From the NCBI GenBank assembly GCA_022496805.1, contig CM040089.1, positions 2,358,501-2,422,500 on the forward strand: 64,000 bases of DNA, given 5' to 3'. A program made the position numbers and the translations under genes. The notes below the pieces were generated by a model that did not search any database, was not told where the DNA came from, and worked only from the letters and a program-made list of their open reading frames with translations. This document shows positions 49,174 through 61,579 of this stretch, in pieces. This stretch comes from Pohlia nutans. Its lineage: Eukaryota; Streptophyta; Bryopsida; Bryales; Mniaceae. Positions within the stretch are counted from its first letter, which is position 1; every line of letters begins with the position of its first letter.

Positions 49174-49713
49174 CACCTAATGCTCCGAGTGACCATTTTC
49201 TCGTCACTGCCCTTTTTTAGTGTTTTTCCGAGGTCAAAAAATAAGAATTTGAATAAATTAACATAATTTTCTAATAGGAAATCAAGTTCACTTTCTAACC
49301 CAATTTGAATCATGCCAATCCAAGTTAAATTCTATCTAGGGAAATTTTTCAAAAATAAACACCTTTATGTGTTATATCAGTTATAAAATTTACTATTTGG
49401 AGAAAGTGATGTTTTTCTTTTCATTAATTCTCTTGCTTTTTGTGCTTCTAGAATGAAAAATACAGTTTTATCCAATAATACCAAATTTTGGATTCTAAAA
49501 ATATAAAATGTAATTTTGGTGAATTTTTAAGTCAATTGCTTCTAAATTCATTAAATGAAGATCTAAAACTATTTTTGGAGATTTGATTGTATGTATAATT
49601 CTCAAACATCATGTTTAGCATTTTCTTTGTTGGAATAAACGTCATCAAAGTTATGAAAGTCACATTTTATAATACATCTTATTTTTTCTCTATACCCCTC
49701 GGGCCTTTAGAGG
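49174..49713 (-). mobile_element. TTAA-flanked element, 540 bp
   Basis: TTAA at 49170-49173 and 49714-49717. The left terminus is CACCTAATGCTCC and the right terminus GGGCCTTTAGAGG. It matches 17832-18371 in inverted orientation. Confidence 0.75.
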
Positions 49714-49717
49714 TTAA

Positions 49718-50245
49718 CATATTCAAACTTCTAATTCATACTAACCCTGAGTATGCAACTCCTGTATTATATAGCCTTGAATATAATAACTTAAATTACA
49801 TTTTAGTCCAATCTCAAGTGATATAATTTGTTTCAATGTAAAAAGCTCTTGTAGCCCTTTTAATAACAAATCCAAAAACGTAAATATATACAAGAACTAA
49901 ATATTCCTTGAAGACAATAATAGCATTAAAACCTCATTATATGAGATCTTTTAATACATGTAGCATAGGCCAAGCTACCCAACTTTTTGGTCTTTTAAAT
50001 AAAATTTTAAGATTTTTTTATTTTAAATAGAACACTGCCAATGACTTTAAATTTTAATTGGAGGTAACTTCTTGTATGGATTTTTTAAAATTATGCATAG
50101 GTGTTTCAATTCTTTATATACGTTGTGGAGCTTTTGTTATTAATAATTATGACACTCAAATTTTCTACATCTCATTTTATTTAACTTGGTTTTCACCTAA
50201 CTTTTTGGTCCTTTAATTTTTATATAATTTGATAGTATTTTTTAC
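49718..50245. mobile_element. Decayed copy of the 563-bp hAT-like element
   Basis: Matches the 57588-58080 copy from 'gagtatgcaactcctgtattatatagcc' through 'acctaactttttggtc' with many changes. The right terminus is missing. Confidence 0.65.
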
Positions 50246-51470
50246 AATCCAACGAATCAAAAAAAAAAACAAAAAACATATCATTTTCAATATCAGCAAA
50301 AGGTTCAACGTTGCCAGAAATTACACGAACTTTCATAAAATTGACAATTTTTTGATCATACTGAAACGAAAAAAACAAGTTTGTTCAATTGGTTGATTGA
50401 TTATGTGCGTCATAAACTCTAGACTTTGTACAAAAAAGTTAGACCAAAAAACTGCATCATATAGCTCTAATATATAAATTGAATGCATTGGCCTATTCAA
50501 CAACTATTTCAAATGCAAGGGCATTAAGATGTAACAATGGTTCATGTTGCAACCTATGCTCTCTATACTATGGCCAATGTAGTCCCATGCTCTCAATTCC
50601 AAAAAAATATTCAAATGTCATGAGAACCAACATCATTTGAATGTTTGTCAAATTGTGAATATTTTAAATTCTATAAATGTCAACTTCCTTCAATTTTTGT
50701 GTACAACAATCTAAAATGATGTATACCAACATGCCAAGGCACAAAAAGTTTTTTTGAAGCTCTAAGAAAAAATTGAAAAAATTGGAAGTAGTTCCGAATT
50801 ATAGCGCACAAAACCGAGTTTTAGACATGGCTAACTTTGAAATTCATTTTCCTTCAAATCACAATTGAGTTTTTCTTCAAACTTCCATAGTAATGTGCTA
50901 AGGTGGTTACCCCATTCCCAACTGAATAAGAAATACGGATATGAGGCATTGATATTATTTAGTATTATTATTTTTTAGAGGTAGGCAAGAAGAAATAGAT
51001 TCCAACACAAGTTGAAAGATAATTTTTGGATGAAGAATGAATTAGTTATAAATTTTCAAAGTTGAAGTATGACGCATCCCATTCACGTCATATAGGTACA
51101 CCTCTTTCTGTCTAGAGAAGATGCTTAAACCAACAACAACAAATCCATAACCACACTTACATATACTAAAACCAACAAGACAAAACCCATTACCAACTGT
51201 AACTCAAGCTACAACCAACATCATTGTAGCATTGATTGTGGATAATGCCACTAGCTGTTGGTGAAAGGAGCCAGTTGGTAATGGGGTAACCACCTTATAT
51301 GATGCATACTACAACTTTTGCATATTCACTTTTGGACTTTACCCATTGATGCTCATGGTATGGTTATTTGAATGGAAAAGTTTCAAATCAATACTCAGTT
51401 TTGTTCGTCATTGTAATTTTTTTACTTAAATCATACTCCAAAAAAACATTTTTTATTTTAGATTTAGATT

Positions 51471-51473
<3 letters not shown>
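50246..51473. other. AT-rich stretch, nothing recognised
   Basis: No gene, RNA or bounded element could be supported. Confidence 0.4.

Positions 51474-51550
<77 letters not shown>
51474..51550. repeat. (TA)n microsatellite
   Basis: About 38 TA units, read directly. Confidence 0.95.
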
Positions 51551-51555
<5 letters not shown>

Positions 51556-51839
51556 TGATTTTCTAAAATTGGAAGGATATGTATTAATTTTTGCAATGTA
51601 TATTTTAAGTGAAGGAAATTAAATGAATTATATTAATGTATGCATATTGATCCAACCACCTCAAATGGGTTGTTTGAGGCTCCCTTTGTCACATCCTTGT
51701 CAATTGAATGTCTGGGCCTTACAAAAGACACGATTGATGTCTGTAGTCAGCAAGAGGGACCCAATCCAGGGAGATAAATACAAGATTCTTATATGGGAAA
51801 CGTAGATATATTTCTCACAATTGTAACTTTCCCAAATCA

Positions 51840-52075
51840 AAAATACACTGCTCAGATGCTCTGAATCAAAAATATGGGTCTCAGATGGTTTCCCTCTGTT
51901 GATTCCCCTGTGAGTGTCACTTTCCCCTTTGAGCTTTAGAACTGGACACATGTTAAAACTTTCCTTCTAGAAGTAGGTGACTAAGCTTAAGCAAGTGATT
52001 TTGTACACATGTCAAAACTCGAAATCACAGGGAACAATGACACTCACGGGAGAATCAACACAGTGGAACCACATG
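51840..52075. repeat. Inverted repeat
   Basis: GTTGATTCCCCTGTGAGTGTC near 51897 pairs with GACACTCACGGGAGAATCAAC near 52036; a looser pairing of 'acacatgt.aaaact' lies inside. The outer ends are not flanked by an obvious duplication. Confidence 0.65.
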
Positions 52076-53401
52076 AGCTCCCTGTGACAAACTCCAATCC
52101 AATGCCATACATTCAGTAGCCTTCATGCATTGTGTCTTTCCTTCATGCACTCTGCTCATCATCTCGAGACTCCACCTGTCCAATTAGCTACTGATGAAGG
52201 TCATGTTGGGTGTGGATATGTTGTACATTCTCCTTCGCGACCAAGCAGAGTCACTGCAACGTACTGAATGTTATGGCACAAGACCCCTACTTTCCCATTG
52301 TAGACCTCCACTAGGCATCTCAAGGTATTCATAATAGCAGGCTGAAAGATAAACACATGATTTTTCGTTTGGTGCCTTCACTGGTGTGCTGTTGACCAGG
52401 GTCCTTGACTCCTTGTTGTTCATTTGAAGCACAGATGTGCAACATTTTCTGGGCTGGGGAAGGCTTCGGTGCCTCCCGGGGAAGTCACTATCAAAAATTT
52501 AGAAACCATGAGAGATCAAATATAGAGAACAAATATAGGGTGTCTTTTAATATTTTATGAATATTCCTAGAATATACCATAAATATACCTTAAATATACT
52601 ACATATAGTGTAATATTCCAATTATTTCATAGTCCCCCATTAAATACCCTTTGTTCACTCATGTATACCAATATTTACTCTAAGTGACTTCCCCAAGGAG
52701 CACCTTCCGGAGAAGCGCAGGGCTAGCCATACCGGTGTTTAAACTCGTGTTCAACATACCGGTGTTCAAACTCGTGTTCAACATCTGTACAGCACTATCC
52801 CAAATTGTATATTAGGTATTTGAAAATGTACACTCGATCTGCCTCCCCATTGCTCACCGTGGGATACCTATTATTTTCACCGTATTCCACCTTTGCACAT
52901 TGCATCGGTGTTCCATTATGTACAATGTTTGGGTAAAACCAACCTTTAGATACAAATTAGCCGGTTGAAATTCAGAATTTCATAATCGAATTCAAAATCT
53001 TAAAAAAAAAAATTGAACATTTGAGGAGGAAATCAAAGGATCTTAGCTGGTTAAGTTAAAATTTCTCCCCGGACTGTGAATCTGTATTGTGGTAGGGTTG
53101 TGTTCAATGTGCTTGATGAAAGATTTCAAATTTAGATTTGTTGCTGGCAACTTGACTCTAAGGGGCGGTTGACACTATGGCCATCCAAGTCAAGAGGCTA
53201 TCAGAGTTCATAGCCAATTCATGTTGAGACTCCAAAGGCTTGGATTCAAAATATATAATAAAATATAGAAATTGGACCCTTCGGCCAGCCATAGTGTGAA
53301 GCCCTAAAGGACAAGTCCAAAATCCAAGCATTCGGCCGGTCATAGTGTAAAGCTCCAAAGACCAAATCCAAAATCCAAGTCTTTGATGGTCAAGCATTTA
53401 A
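52076..53401. other. Intergenic stretch with a short tandem duplication
   Basis: ATACCGGTGTTTAAACTCG... occurs twice in tandem (period 27) at about 52729-52782. 'caaag(c)caagtcc(a)aaatccaa' phrases recur at 53290-53400. No gene was supported. Confidence 0.4.
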
Positions 53402-53978
53402 CCCCTAGCTGCCTAATCAAGCGTTTTTGCCTGATGTACTGAATTGAAATTGTTTTTTCATCCATCATGCACTTTTTGCAAGTAAAAATAATATTACAAA
53501 ATTTTATGGCAGATAGCTTCATGCATGTGTGATCTGATAAGAAAGGGGATGATTTGTAAAAATTATATGCATCATTTCATGCCACACATTTCCACCAAAA
53601 ATTTCTAAGATCTTAATTCAAAACGAATCAAAAGTGCTCTTTAAAAAATCAACTCATAAAATCAAACAACCAAAAAATCTCCAAAAATCACTACACTTAA
53701 AGTATTACATTTCAACCCATCACAACAAATTTCATTCACAAGTTGTCAATGACTTATTTGTAATCAAATTACAAATGAATTTTGAATTTTATGTTTTAAA
53801 TTTTATACAAAATATTGGGAATCGCAATTACAGATCTAACCGTATGGATAGAATCTAAAATTCATAATGTACAACTTTTATTCATACATCAAGTTCAAAA
53901 TATCCCTTTTAGTTGCATTTTATAATGCATCTTCAATGCAATTCTCCAAATCTGAAGAGGACAGTAGGCATTTAGGGG
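53402..53978 (-). mobile_element. TTAA-flanked element, 577 bp
   Basis: TTAA at 53398-53401 and 53979-53982. The left terminus is CCCCTAGCTGCC and the right terminus GGCATTTAGGGG. This is the uninterrupted relative of 37278-38090. Confidence 0.87.
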
Positions 53979-54401
53979 TTAATAAAACTAGAAATCCCAT
54001 TAGTTTATCAAAAGAATTCTTCGGCAGCTCAAAGGAGAATCAAGGTTTTCATTATTGCTCAACCCAATTCTCCCTTGAGAGTTTGTCATTTTGACACCAA
54101 AATGGTCAAAAAGTGCTGCCGTGTAGGTATTTGGAAGGCTACAACCTTTGTGCTTTGGCCTCTAGTCTGAAGGCTAGAGAGGTCAATTTCTGGTTTTCTT
54201 GCAATTTGATCGGTGGAATTCAATAGCTTCTCAAACTTCAGCTATATTGAGAACCGCTCTAATGATTCTAAGAATTTAGTACGAAATGTGTATCATGATG
54301 GATTCAGCCATTAGTCGTATTGTACTTTAGATTCCCACGCGCATCTTGTGTGTTTGGTGACAAGACTTGGTCTCACAAACTCCACTTTAACCTTCGACAG
54401 T

Positions 54402-54693
54402 AGAGTTAACCAAAAAGAAGTGCATCCAACCTCCCTTTTTGTTCTACTTCTAACCTCTCTATACTTGAGTTGAATAGTGTCGTGTCATAGATTGTCCCCT
54501 TGTGAACCTAGGCTTAGAGCTTTGGTGGAAGGTGTGGGAGCCAGGGTGAGGTATGAAAAATAATGACAGTGCCTTTATTTTAGATTGTCTCCCAATTCGT
54601 CATAGACTAGTTTTTGGTCTATTTATATTTCAAAAGGAATTCAACACAAGTTTGCCAAAACTTTCCTTTTCGAGCTGATTTTTGGTTAACTCT
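54402..54693. mobile_element. AGAGTTAACC-terminus element, 292 bp
   Basis: The termini are AGAGTTAACCAAAAA and, reverse-complemented at the right, AGAGTTAACCAAAAA. It is the inverted counterpart of 35923-36223. A partial third copy ends at about 56751. Confidence 0.7.
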
Positions 54694-54872
54694 AATATAT
54701 ATATGCATCATTCAGATCATAGATCTCCAACCCAGTTTTTCCTTCACCCGCTTCGCATCACTGTCAGCTTACTTAGTTAGAACTTGCTTATGTTTTGAGA
54801 GCACATATCTTATCACATCCTTGTAAAGTTTGAAACATAAGAAGCAATAATGTGGGAGAAATAAATGCGTAC

Positions 54873-54948
54873 CATCAACCGGCATGGCAGTCGGGCGGAT
54901 AGGGGCGCCATAAAAGTGACTATCACTTCGGTTCTCCATTGGAACGAT
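54873..54948 (-). pseudogene. Isolated exon-like segment, unknown protein
   Basis: On the minus strand a good acceptor (tacctgcag) and donor (GATG|gtacgc) bound 76 nt that read MENRSDSHFYGAPIRPTAMP in frame. No joining exon was identified; a possible second segment reading SYLDCGDSVAALRYA lies near 56141-56097. The gene of origin is not recognised. It could be a captured exon. Confidence 0.35.
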
Positions 54949-55945
54949 CTGCAGGTATGTAGGGAAAAAAAATCAAAATCTAAACCCTAAATCCTAACAT
55001 TGAAAGCAAACTAAGTGTGAAGTACCTATGGAATGGCACATGTCAAGGAATTGTGACCATGTCCCTATGGAAACCAGCAGTCTTATAAGTGTGGCTCTTT
55101 TAATCCATGATGATGTCACTATGGACCATCACTTCCAGCAATGATGACACTGTTTATTGAAGTGTGCCCAAACCAAAAGATTCCAACTTCAAAATCCAGC
55201 AAAAAACACAGACATTGAAAAAAGGGAGTTGTAGTTGAGATTCCTCTCAAACGAGCAATTCATGAACAATGTGGTTTTAAGGGAGATGACTGTTGAGCTC
55301 CAAGACAGTATACATGTCATGCACAACATGGGGTGTGAAATACTTCACAATTCCGAAATTACTATAGTTCAGCAATAGTAGTTCAAAAATCAAAGAAAAA
55401 AAACCCTAAACCGTTACAGAAAGGCCTGTGATTCCATTGATGTGGGGATTGTTTCTTCATGCTAATTCTAAGCTCATGAGGTACTGATCACACATTCATG
55501 AGAATTGTGAGATCATAAGACACTGATGATATCTTCACTGTTCTATCTGTATACAACGCCAAAAGAAAGCAAGAATCAAGAAGGTGATCTCTGTACATTC
55601 ATAATCACTAGTAATGGCAGAGTCAATCAGATTCTCATGCCATTGCAGTGGTCACCCTTCATGACAGTTCATGAGAAGTTTGCAGTTGAAAAGAATTCAA
55701 GTTCACAGGCCGTCTCTCAAAAACAAATCACTGGTTCACGGTTCTTAGTAATTTCATGACATTCTATATACCTACTTTGACTCTGATCCAATGTACATTC
55801 AAAGTACATGAGAATTTACAAGCCGGCCAGTGTACGATGGTTTCATGGTCATCTGCTTCACGCAAGAATACCCGGACTTTCAGAATTCACTTCATCTTTG
55901 TTGCACTGTCTTCCACAATGCCATGACTTTGACCTCCACACGGGG

Positions 55946-56098
55946 AGCACACACAGCAGAAACATGCAGAACAGAAGCAGGGATGAGAGCACAAGGGAAG
56001 CACACACAGCAGAAACATGCAGAACAGAAGCAGGGATGAGAGCACAAGGGAAGCACACACAGCAGAAACATGCAGAACAGAAGCAGGGATGAGAGCCA
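55946..56098 (+). repeat. Minisatellite, 53-bp unit, three copies
   Basis: Units begin AGCACACACAGCAGAAACAT at 55946, 55999 and 56052 and are identical apart from the first and last bases. Because 53 is not a multiple of three, open frames on both strands read the same unit in successive frames. Confidence 0.95.
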
Positions 56099-56574
56099 GG
56101 GCGTACCGCAAAGCTGCAACGGAATCTCCACAGTCCAGGTACGATCGCACACCAAGTGTTGATTCCCTTGTTCAACACACTCATTTGTAGCCGGGGTCTG
56201 CAGTCTTGGGGTGCCGACTATTTTGCTTCATGGCGGTGTTTGTGGACGACAGAGCTGAAAATCAGCTGCGCTCTTTCAGGCGACCGCTCTTTCATAATGT
56301 CCCATCGTAGGCTCTTTTAGTTAAGAACGCCCCTTTTGCTCCAAAATGTTCAGAATTCGAATATTGCACTTTAAGTACCCACTTGCACTTATCCCGAATT
56401 TTTCTAAAAAGTAGCAGCCTAGAACTTTACTAATACCGGGTCTTATCTTGTGCCACATGTGTCGCCAACTAGGATCGGCATTTACCAAAGACCAGTGGTG
56501 GGAACACAACTGGTCAACTCGCCCCAAAGACCGCACCTTAAAAGGTACGTACAGCCATGTGGGAACATACCTTT

Positions 56575-56754
56575 AGAGTTTTGCTGGAAGGTGTGGGAGC
56601 CATGGCGAGGTATGGAGAATAATGACAGTGCCCTTATTTTAGATTGTCTCCCAACTCATCATAGACTAGTTTTTGATCTATTTATTTTTCAAAAGGAATT
56701 CAACACGAGTTTGCCAAAACTTTCCTTTTCGAGCTGATTTTTCGGTTAACTCTA

Positions 56755-56791
<37 letters not shown>

Positions 56792-57190
56792 TCATTCAGA
56801 TCATAGATCTCCAACCCAGTTTTTCCTTCACCCCCTTCGCATCACTGTCAGCTTAGTTAGAACTTGCTTCTGTTTTGAGAGCACATATCTTCTCTCACTG
56901 TACGTAACCTTCCCGCGACGGGAGTGCTAAGGTTTTATTTTCTTCAAAGTCTGGAGATCCGACTGGCTAGTCGTGAATGCGATCAGATTTGCCGTCCGGA
57001 GGTGTCGCTTTCCAGGCCGGTGGGTGAGGAGCATTCTGTGGGCTTACGCACTTGCATCTCTTCTTTCCGTTCTGCGTTCATTCACCTTGACTGTGTTTGG
57101 ATGGACCGCCGCGTAGGGCACTCTGTCACATTATTCACACGCTTGTTCATTATCTGAAGCAGCTCTTTTCAATTCGTCGACGAAAGTTTC
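56575..57190. repeat. Duplicated block (matches 54530-54800 and reverse of 35280-36000)
   Basis: It carries the right end of an AGAGTTAACC element (to about 56751), a (TA)n run at 56758-56788, and the non-coding block that adjoins ORF X. Confidence 0.75.
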
Positions 57191-57511
57191 CTAGAGTTTG
57201 AGCTCTAGAGTCTGAAGACGTATCTCTACTAGTCCTTTCCAAATGCATTCCAGATATATCACGATTTCAGACTCGGTAATGTGCGTGCTGTGGAATGGAT
57301 CAGTGCCTAGGCGGAGGTTGTTCAAATAGGAAGAGCTTGTCTCTACATGCATGTGACATTCTCCTTTTTGATCCAGACATTCAATCATCTTGAGGCTTGT
57401 AGGTATTATTATCATTGCTACCCGAGGCCAACCCTCACATACGCTCTCTTCAGCCATTATCTGCTTCAAAAGTTTATGCATCCTTAGAGAACGATGCCAA
57501 GTTCTAATCAT
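57191..57511 (-). other. Duplicated ORF 'X' (106 aa), copy 3
   Basis: Protein nearly the same as the 34959 copy over its whole length. Intact ORF. It is separated from the DUF247 remnant at 61218 by inserted material. Confidence 0.4.
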
Positions 57512-57587
57512 TTCTTTTCAGTCTTGCAGCAACGATCATTGATATTAGCAACGAAGTTCCTTATTTTGATGGACCTCTTATAGAGAT

Positions 57588-58157
57588 CCCGGGTACGCAA
57601 CTCTCGTATTATATGGCCCTGATTATAACCACTTATATTGCATTTTAGTTCAATCTCAAGTGATATAATTTGTTTTAATGTCAGAAAATCTTGTAGCCCT
57701 TCTAACAAGAAATCTAAAAATGTGTTTATAAAGAAGAACTAAATATTCCTTGAAGACAATAATAGCATTAAAAACCTAATTATATGAGTTTTTTTAATAC
57801 ATGTAGCATAGGCCAAGCTACCCAACTTTTTGGGCTTTTTAATAAAAATTCAAGATTGTTTTATTATAAATGAATCACTAGAAATGACTTTTAATTTTAA
57901 TTGGAGACAACTTCTCATATGAATTTTTAATAATTATGCATTGGTGTTTCAATTCTTTATATACCATGTGAAGCTTTTTTTTTTGATAAATATGCAACCC
58001 AACATTTTCTACATCTCTTTTTATTTAATTTAGTCTTCACCTAACTTTTTGGTCCTTTTATTTTTATATAATTTGATATGATATTTACAAAAGCCAACAT
58101 GTAAGCCATTTTAATGCCGATGCCCCCTGCGTATAATATAGGAGTTGCGTACCCAGG
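57588..58157. mobile_element. hAT-like non-autonomous element, 570 bp, 8-bp TSD
   Basis: The termini are CCCGGGTACGCAACTC and, reverse-complemented, CCTGGGTACGCAACTC. The flanks are ATAGAGAT (57580-57587) and ATAGAAAT (58158-58165). It is the inverted counterpart of 34320-34882. Confidence 0.82.
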
Positions 58158-58499
58158 ATAGAAATATGTGAAAGAACGGCTTTTGCAAAAAAAATCCGTC
58201 TCGGTCTAATTTGATTCTCCTACGTTGTCCCGAAGCATTTTCTGTAAGTGACAGTGAACACATGGTCGGTTGTGCTTCACACTCCTTCACATGGTTTTAG
58301 GTACAAAGTTCCTACTTTTCATCATATACCCTAGTTATATACCCTAGTTACCATCATGAAGTTTTAAGATCGAAGTGGGAAGATGAGCAATACATTTTAC
58401 GACAAGTGTGGCAGTTTGATGGACGTTTTCCATGCATTTGCAGTGTGCAGAGTTTACTTGTTCGCAATCAATGTTTAATTGAGTGATTTCATATTAAAT

Positions 58500-59139
58500 T
58501 ATAAAAAAATTAATTATAAAAATATCCACACCTGGATGACATAAAATACCTTTAATTCAAGTCCAAATTTTTACTTGAATAAATTCATTTTCATGTTTTT
58601 TGTTGTGTGAGAAAAATAGCCAAAAATTAGCATTTACAGGCATTGTAGTACAAAATAAATAATATTTTTTAGCGTTCAAATTAATCATTTCAAATAACAC
58701 ATATCTAAATGTACTTCATATCAAAAATTGATACCAAAATGTCGTCATTGTATATTTTAAACAAATGTTTTTTTTTTTTTTTAATTGCTAGGAAAAATCT
58801 TGATTTTTGTACTGAAATACTCTTTTAAAATCTTTAAATTTTTATGTGAATTTTTTTTTTTTGTACTGCATGAGTGTAGGAAATCAAAACCACTTTCGGT
58901 CGATTCAATTTTTATTTTGTTTTAAAGAGGGACTCATTCAAAGTTGCCATGGGGTTGATTTTAGAGTTCAAAGGGCTTTTTGGGGTACCCATATCAAACC
59001 ATTGCCCTAGTCCATTCCTGAAAGAGGAGAGTAGTTTTGTTCCAATGGTTCTTTGTCCGGTGGACACTGAATCATTAACATTACGAACGGACACTTTATT
59101 CACGCCGGCCCCTCCGAGTTGGTGTTTCTATCTATCTAC
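58500..59139. other. AT-rich stretch, partly repeated
   Basis: 59015-59110 matches the reverse of 38270-38380 ('aaagaggagagtag', 'ggacactttattcacgccggcc'). The rest is unrecognised. Confidence 0.45.
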
Positions 59140-59406
59140 CCTGCCTTTAGGTCTGTTTGCACCTGGAGTTACAGAGCAGCAAAGAGCATTGTTTCCTGGC
59201 AGTAACTGGCAGTGCGTTCACATCAACCACCGAACCTATGTGGAAGCCAACGTGCTTTGTCCATCACTTGCGATAACAACGGGATAACAGCCAGCCTTTA
59301 CATTAACACTCAATCTTCAAAATTTGAACATGTCATCTGGACTTTTACGGGCGATGTTTCGTAGTGGCCTTCTTCAAGGTCCACTACAAAAGAGCGGTGT
59401 GGCATT

Positions 59407-59790
59407 TGAGTTAACCGAAATCAGAATAGGTAATCTGACCCCCAAAATATAAGGAAATCAGAGCCTGTGTCCTCTTTGAGTGTAACCGAAATCAAAGCAA
59501 ATAGTGAATCCAACACCCTCCAACTTCAATATTAAATATGAGCTTTGCAAGTCAGTCCAAGTTGTCAGAGCCACCTAATCTCAAATTGGATGTGGGCCAT
59601 CGCCTCCAAGCCTTGGCTCTCTGTGAACTCATCTTAGTCTCAGTTTTGCCACCTTTGTAACGGCAAAACTAGTTCATTCTCCTTTCTATTTTGGATTTTT
59701 TGAAAACCATGCCAATTTGCTTGGCTACCTTAGATACAGGTCAGACTCACCTCACCTAACATGTATTCTCTCTTCTTTTTGGTTAACTCT
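59407..59790. mobile_element. TGAGTTAACC-terminus element, 384 bp, ATT target duplication
   Basis: The termini are TGAGTTAACCGAAAT and, reverse-complemented, AGAGTTAACCAAAAA. ATT lies on both sides (59404-59406, 59791-59793). The paralogous locus at 41653-41665 has no insertion. Confidence 0.82.
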
Positions 59791-60570
59791 ATTCTATGCC
59801 AACCTTTGCGGCATAAGCGAGTGATTTAATTACCTTCGCACCACGTGGATAGGACGTTGTTAAACAACGTCGGGACTCCGAGCACAAAGAATTTTGGTTA
59901 AAGAGGGTACTGTTGATCACGTACTTGCATTGTTGTGATCGCCTTTGAGCTGTTCAGGTACTCTCTCCCTGCCTCTTGCCTCCCAATTTCAGAGTTCTTG
60001 CTTGAATTCGGACTTGATGCTCCACACTTGTTACTTCAAGAATTGCTTGCCTGCTCCAATTTCAGACCTGTTCCAACATCATCAACATAACTTCTGTCAG
60101 ACGGGCACAAAGCCTTCCAATTCAATAAAAATCTTGCAACACCAACGCTGAATGAATCTGCACAAATAAAAAATATTATGAATCAAAGTAAAAAGAGTGT
60201 GCTCTGTCGACCTTAGCTTCGGCACAAAGGACCAATTTTCAATCTTCTAAACAGGTAAGCACACCACACATTGTCTCGGTACAAATTGTAATCATAGATC
60301 TACCTGTATGGATAGAATAAAAAATTCATAATTTACAAATTTTATTCATATATCAAGTTCATAATATCCTTCTCAGTTACATTTCATAAGACATCTTTGA
60401 AATTCTTCAAATCTGGAGATGGGTGAGGACGTTAGAGGTTAGTATCATAAGTAATTATGTATTTTGATGTTATATTATGTATATCGTATCATGTATATTG
60501 TATGTATATCAGAGGAAAAGAGGAAACTGTGGAGTCCCCAAACCAGCCACAAATTTGGCTTAATCCTTAA

Positions 60571-61110
60571 TCCTTTAACGTCCCAATTCAACACTGTTTT
60601 CAAGAAGTGTTATAAAATGTTTGATGGAAACCAAATACGGAGTTGATGTACAAAGAAAATTTGTAAATACCAATGTGAAGATCACATTTGTACGGTTAAA
60701 TGTATCATATTTTTTATTAATAATTTTAAAATAATTTTGCAAGGTTCTCTCTTGAAATTCAATTAAAAATCCTGAATTAACACAAAAAAATTGAAAAAAA
60801 ATGGAATGAAATTAGAATAACATGCACTACGCGATGGTATGGTTTCCATTATTTGATTCTACTTATTTTGGAAAATCATGTCTAAAGTCTCACTTTTTGA
60901 ACTAAAAATGAAACTTAACATAAACCAATTGTGTCATTTTTCCAAAAATTATGATAACTTATTTTGAAGATCCACACCGTACAAAGGATAGTCAACTTAC
61001 ACAAGAATCCAAAAAAAAAATTGGTGGATGAAAACTGTCCACTTTGGATGGAAATGAAACAACTTTAATCTGTTCATCGTCCAATATATGGATGCTGGCG
61101 CGCTAAAGGG
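60571..61110. mobile_element. TTAA-flanked element, 540 bp, with verified empty site
   Basis: TTAA at 60567-60570 and 61111-61114. The termini are TCCTTTAACG and, reverse-complemented, CCCTTTAGCG. The paralog at 42455-42466 reads aatccTTAAtggtc with a single TTAA. Confidence 0.9.
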
Positions 61111-61217
61111 TTAATGGTCAAAGCAGCCTTCTCCAGATTGCACCAATAAAAACATTCTAGCTACAAAATGACCAAGAACTCAATTATATTAGATCGCCAA
61201 ATATTTTCAATTATTTT

Positions 61218-61579
61218 GCCGACTATATACACCTTATGCTTGATCTTGCTCAATCACCTGAGGATATCAAAATCCTAATTGATTGCAGTGTAATTGACAA
61301 TGGGTGTGGACATAGAGTATTTAAATTGTGGAATGGTTTGGATCATGGCTTGACGCAAATTCCATCATCCGAAGAACACAATGAGATGAAAAGAGGCATC
61401 AATAGCAGATGTAAGTTGCAGCGGCAGACTTTGGAGTGAGTTCAAGCAACTTTTCTTATCCAGACCGTGGTTGACGTTGTCTGCAATTGCAATTACGTTG
61501 GTCACTTTTGCGACATTGATTCAAACATATGCGGCTGTCATTGGCTCCAATGGAATGAAGCCACAGTTCAAACCATGAA
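61218..61579 (+). pseudogene. DUF247 pseudogene, C-terminal remnant
   Basis: Nearly identical to the last 120 or so codons of the 44496-46195 gene, from YVHLMLDL onward. The frame breaks near 61420 (a short deletion, GCGGCAGAC for GCGCTATAGAC), giving an early stop at 61439. The membrane-helix part up to 61579 survives in another frame. The N-terminal three quarters are absent: the sequence joins directly to material matching 42.5 kb, so about 3.3 kb is missing relative to the first copy. It belongs to the duplicated block 59140-64000. Confidence 0.88.

Noticed and set aside
51368..51550. 60-aa ORF ending in repeated Tyr-Ile
   Set aside because: Created by the (TA)n microsatellite.
55858..56184. 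Overlapping open frames on both strands over 55.8-56.2 kb
   Set aside because: They are produced by the 53-bp minisatellite read in successive frames; no family motif is present.
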